DNA of 64,000 nucleotides, taken from the NCBI GenBank assembly GCA_963966185.1, contig CAWZYM010000183.1:332501-396500 (forward strand), written 5' to 3'. The notes under the pieces were generated by a model. It searched no databases. It was given only the letters and a program-made list of their open reading frames with translations, and was not told where the DNA came from. A program made the translations under genes and the position numbers. Position 1 is the first letter of the stretch. Each line of letters begins with the position of its first letter. Origin of the DNA: Rhabditoides inermis. Taxonomy: Eukaryota; Nematoda; Chromadorea; Rhabditida; Rhabditidae. Positions 61,530-64,000 of the stretch are shown piece after piece.

Positions 61530-64000
61530 TCCCCCATTGAGACTAATATTTACTATGGTGTGTGTCTGTCATTCTTTCCGGAGAGATAACTCTTTTCAAA
61601 ATATACCCTATTTGCTGATTTCTTCTAAAAAGTTTCTTCAATACCCGAGAACGCAAAATTCCAAATATCTCGTCAATAGCAATCTTCTTATCATAGTTAT
61701 CACCTAATCTCTTAACTATGGAGAAAATTTTCAAAATGCTTCAATTCGAACGAAATTTGGTGGGTAGGTGAATCGACCTAGAAAAAATTGACAGCCGCAA
61801 TACCAGCTGGCTGTGACCTCATCTTCATGCCCAAAAAGGCGAATGTACCCAAAATGCACCCAAATTTCATGGTCTTCGATTTCTATAAAAATTGAATAGA
61901 AGATAGATTACGTAAAAAAGAGTATAGAAACTTGTTTCATTTTTCGAAAAGTCGCGAACTAAAGCAAATATGATCGACTTTTCGTACAGGCAATATAGAG
62001 TGTCCAATTTGTAAACTTAAGCTTTTATGGGCATATAAGCCTTACTGTCAAAATTTCAGAACAATCGGACTTTGTCTTCATATGATATTAGAACATTTTT
62101 GAGCGCGCGCTACTTGCTGGGGTCGCGCCCTCCGGGTCGCTCGCTACCAGCCGCGAGATCAACAGATCAATACCAATTAGTTGGCATTCGCTTTTACTTA
62201 CCCATATCCACATAGTGGTGCACTTGTTTCAATAGAAATACGTGTAAATAAAATCAATAATAGATTGATTCAGTTGAAAAAGACAAAATTTCTAGCTTCA
62301 ACGCATAACTTCAACGAAACGAAGAGTTGAAGATTGGAAAAGACAAGTAAAAGTTTGGCAAGACGAGTTCAGTCGTTATATAGTGGTTTGTAAAGATCAA
62401 ACAAACTTCAAACTTTATCAAGCTACTTCAAACATGCGCACAACACTTAGGGCGCGCCCACCGGCGTATTTTCTCTCAGCCGTGGCAACGAGGTCATGTA
62501 TTATAGAAATATGGATTGAAAACAGTGACTGATCAGGTACATAGTGTTGTATAAAAAAATTTCATTGTCATACTCTTTCATAGTACTTCCACAGCAAGCG
62601 CACATTATGCGAGGGGCGTGCCAGCCGGCGTGCTTTTTGTCAGCCGTCGCATGAAAAGGTCGCTGCATTGTAGACATACATTTCTTTTTTTTGTTAATAG
62701 AACATTGTTTTAACGAGACTGTTACGCTCTCGTTGTTACTGAAAAACGCGTTGTCTTTTGAGCAGTTCATTTGAGCGAATGGAAGTGAGGTGAGGTGAGC
62801 ATCAAGTGCAAGACTCATTCCAAATTACGAAGACTGTGATTAAATAATGAATGATATCTGTAATCAATGTTGAGTCATAATTTTTTTTTACACGATCTGC
62901 TACCCTTTTTAATTTAATAGAACTTTTTCTAGAAAAGTTATGTGATCGAGGCGGAGACGTGAGAGTAGACAGAAGAGAGCATAGAACTGCTTCTAGAAAA
63001 GTGATGTGATCGATGCGGATACGTGAGAGTAGAAAGTGATGTGATCGATGCAGAGACGTGAGAGTAGACAGAAGAGAGCATAGAACTGTTTCTAGAAAAA
63101 TGATTTGATCGATGCAGAGACGTGAGAGTAGACAGAAGACAGCATAGAACTGCTTCTAGAAAAAAAATGAGTTGATCGATGAGGAGACGTGAGAGTAGAC
63201 AAAAGAGAGCATACAACTGTCTCAAGAAAACTGTTGTGATCGATGCAGAGACGTGAGAGTAGACAGAAGAGAGCATACAACTGCCTCTAGAAAACTGTTG
63301 TGATCGATGCGGAGACGTGAGAGTAGACAGAAGAGAGCATACAACTGCCTCTAGAAAACTGTTGTGATCGATGCGGAGACGTGAGAGTAGACAGAAGAGA
63401 GCATAGAACTGTTTCTAGAAAAGTGATGTGATCGATGCGGAGACGTGAGAGTAGACAGAAGAGAGCATACAACTGCTTCTAAAAAAGTGATGTGATCGAT
63501 GCAGAGACGTGAGAGTAGACAGAAGAGAGCATAGAACTGCCTCTGGAAAACTGTTGTGATCGATGCAGAGACGTGAGAGTAGAGCATACAACTGCTTCTA
63601 GAAAAGTGTTGTGCCCGATGCGGAGACGTGACAGTAGACAGATGAAAGCATAGAACTGCTTCTAGAAAAGTGACGTGATCGATGCGGAGACGTGAGAGTA
63701 GAGAGAAGAGAGCATGGAACTGTTTCTAGAAAAGTGTTGTGCCCGATGCGGAGATGTGAGAGTAGACAGACGAGAGCATAGAACTGCTTCTAGAAAAGTG
63801 ATGTGATCGATGCGGAGACGTGAGAGTAGACAGATGAGAGCATAGAACTGCTTCTAGAAAAGTGACGTGATCGATGCGGAGACGTGAGAGTAGAGAGAAA
63901 AGAGCATAGAACTGTTTCTAGAAAAGTGTTGTGCCCGATGCGGATACTTGAGAGTAGACAGATGAGAGCATAGAACTGCTTCTAGAAAAGTGATGTGATC
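61530..64000 (+). mobile_element. Non-autonomous Helitron, copy 2 (truncated by window end)
   Basis: Starts TCCCCCATTGAG after A61529 and matches copy 1 throughout its 2471 visible bases. I see only one substitution (GGTCGTG near 57892 against GGTCATG near 62494) and one base lost from an A-run near 62556. The 3' end lies outside the window. The insertion site is the same position of the monomer as in copy 1, but the adjacent monomer is a different variant. Confidence 0.87.
62926..64000 (+). repeat. 65-bp minisatellite within Helitron copy 2 (partial)
   Basis: Counterpart of the array at 58325, offset 4601 bp, with the same order of variant units including the truncated one near 63030. Because unit order and variants match copy 1 exactly, the two Helitrons were copied as a block after the minisatellite had formed. 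Confidence 0.9.

Noticed and set aside
359..61540. Dozens of 60-111-residue plus-strand frames with a recurring MP(T/I)YAGQTAV...RCLKSVDS motif
   Set aside because: They follow the 166-bp satellite exactly and end at a TGA or TAA in almost every monomer. Neither 166 nor 331 is divisible by three, so the frame cannot be maintained, and no splice or start context recurs.
61530..64000. Helitron tandem concatemer from failed rolling-circle termination
   Set aside because: Such concatemers join the 3' end directly to the next 5' end; here 993 bp of in-register satellite separates the copies.

Overview
The window is eukaryotic repetitive DNA, not a gene-bearing region. About 50 kb of the 64 kb is a tandem satellite with a 165/166-bp monomer, roughly 300 copies. 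Monomers are arranged mostly as 331-bp A+B dimers, all in one orientation, and grouped into irregular higher-order repeats. A nucleosome-length monomer, nested local duplications and transposon insertions point to centromeric or pericentromeric heterochromatin, probably of an invertebrate animal. I cannot name the species. I see no convincing intact protein-coding gene, tRNA, rRNA or CRISPR array.

Layout: (1) 1-6959 satellite, including a 14-monomer unit present twice. (2) 6960-10385, a 3.4-kb insertion built from retrotransposon-like pieces: two LTR-like direct repeats, a polypurine tract, a C-terminal polyprotein-like reading frame and a second LTR start of a related family. It is flanked by a 9-bp direct repeat. 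(3) 10073-11476, a 734-bp tandem duplication spanning the insertion/satellite junction. (4) 11477-21411, a near-identical second copy of 1176-11443 carrying its own copy of the insertion at 16928-20353, so a whole 10-kb block has been tandemly duplicated. (5) 21088-56927, about 216 satellite monomers in higher-order blocks marked by a GGATCC variant. (6) 56928-60536, a non-autonomous Helitron with TC start, CTAG end, 3' hairpin and insertion between A and T. It carries a 65-bp minisatellite of about 29 units and a 95-bp polypurine run. (7) 60537-61529, exactly three satellite dimers. (8) 61530-64000, a second, near-identical Helitron inserted at the same phase of the monomer and cut off by the window edge.

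The elements do not form a pathway. The window is a record of satellite turnover: unequal exchange amplifies dimers, then multi-kilobase blocks, and mobile elements that land in a monomer are amplified with it. The best-supported biology is the Helitron insertion, whose empty paralogous site is preserved at 22491/22492. The most testable functional idea is that its minisatellite carries an array of TTCTAGAA motifs, the core of a heat-shock-factor site. No comparison was run by machine; all similarities were read by eye.
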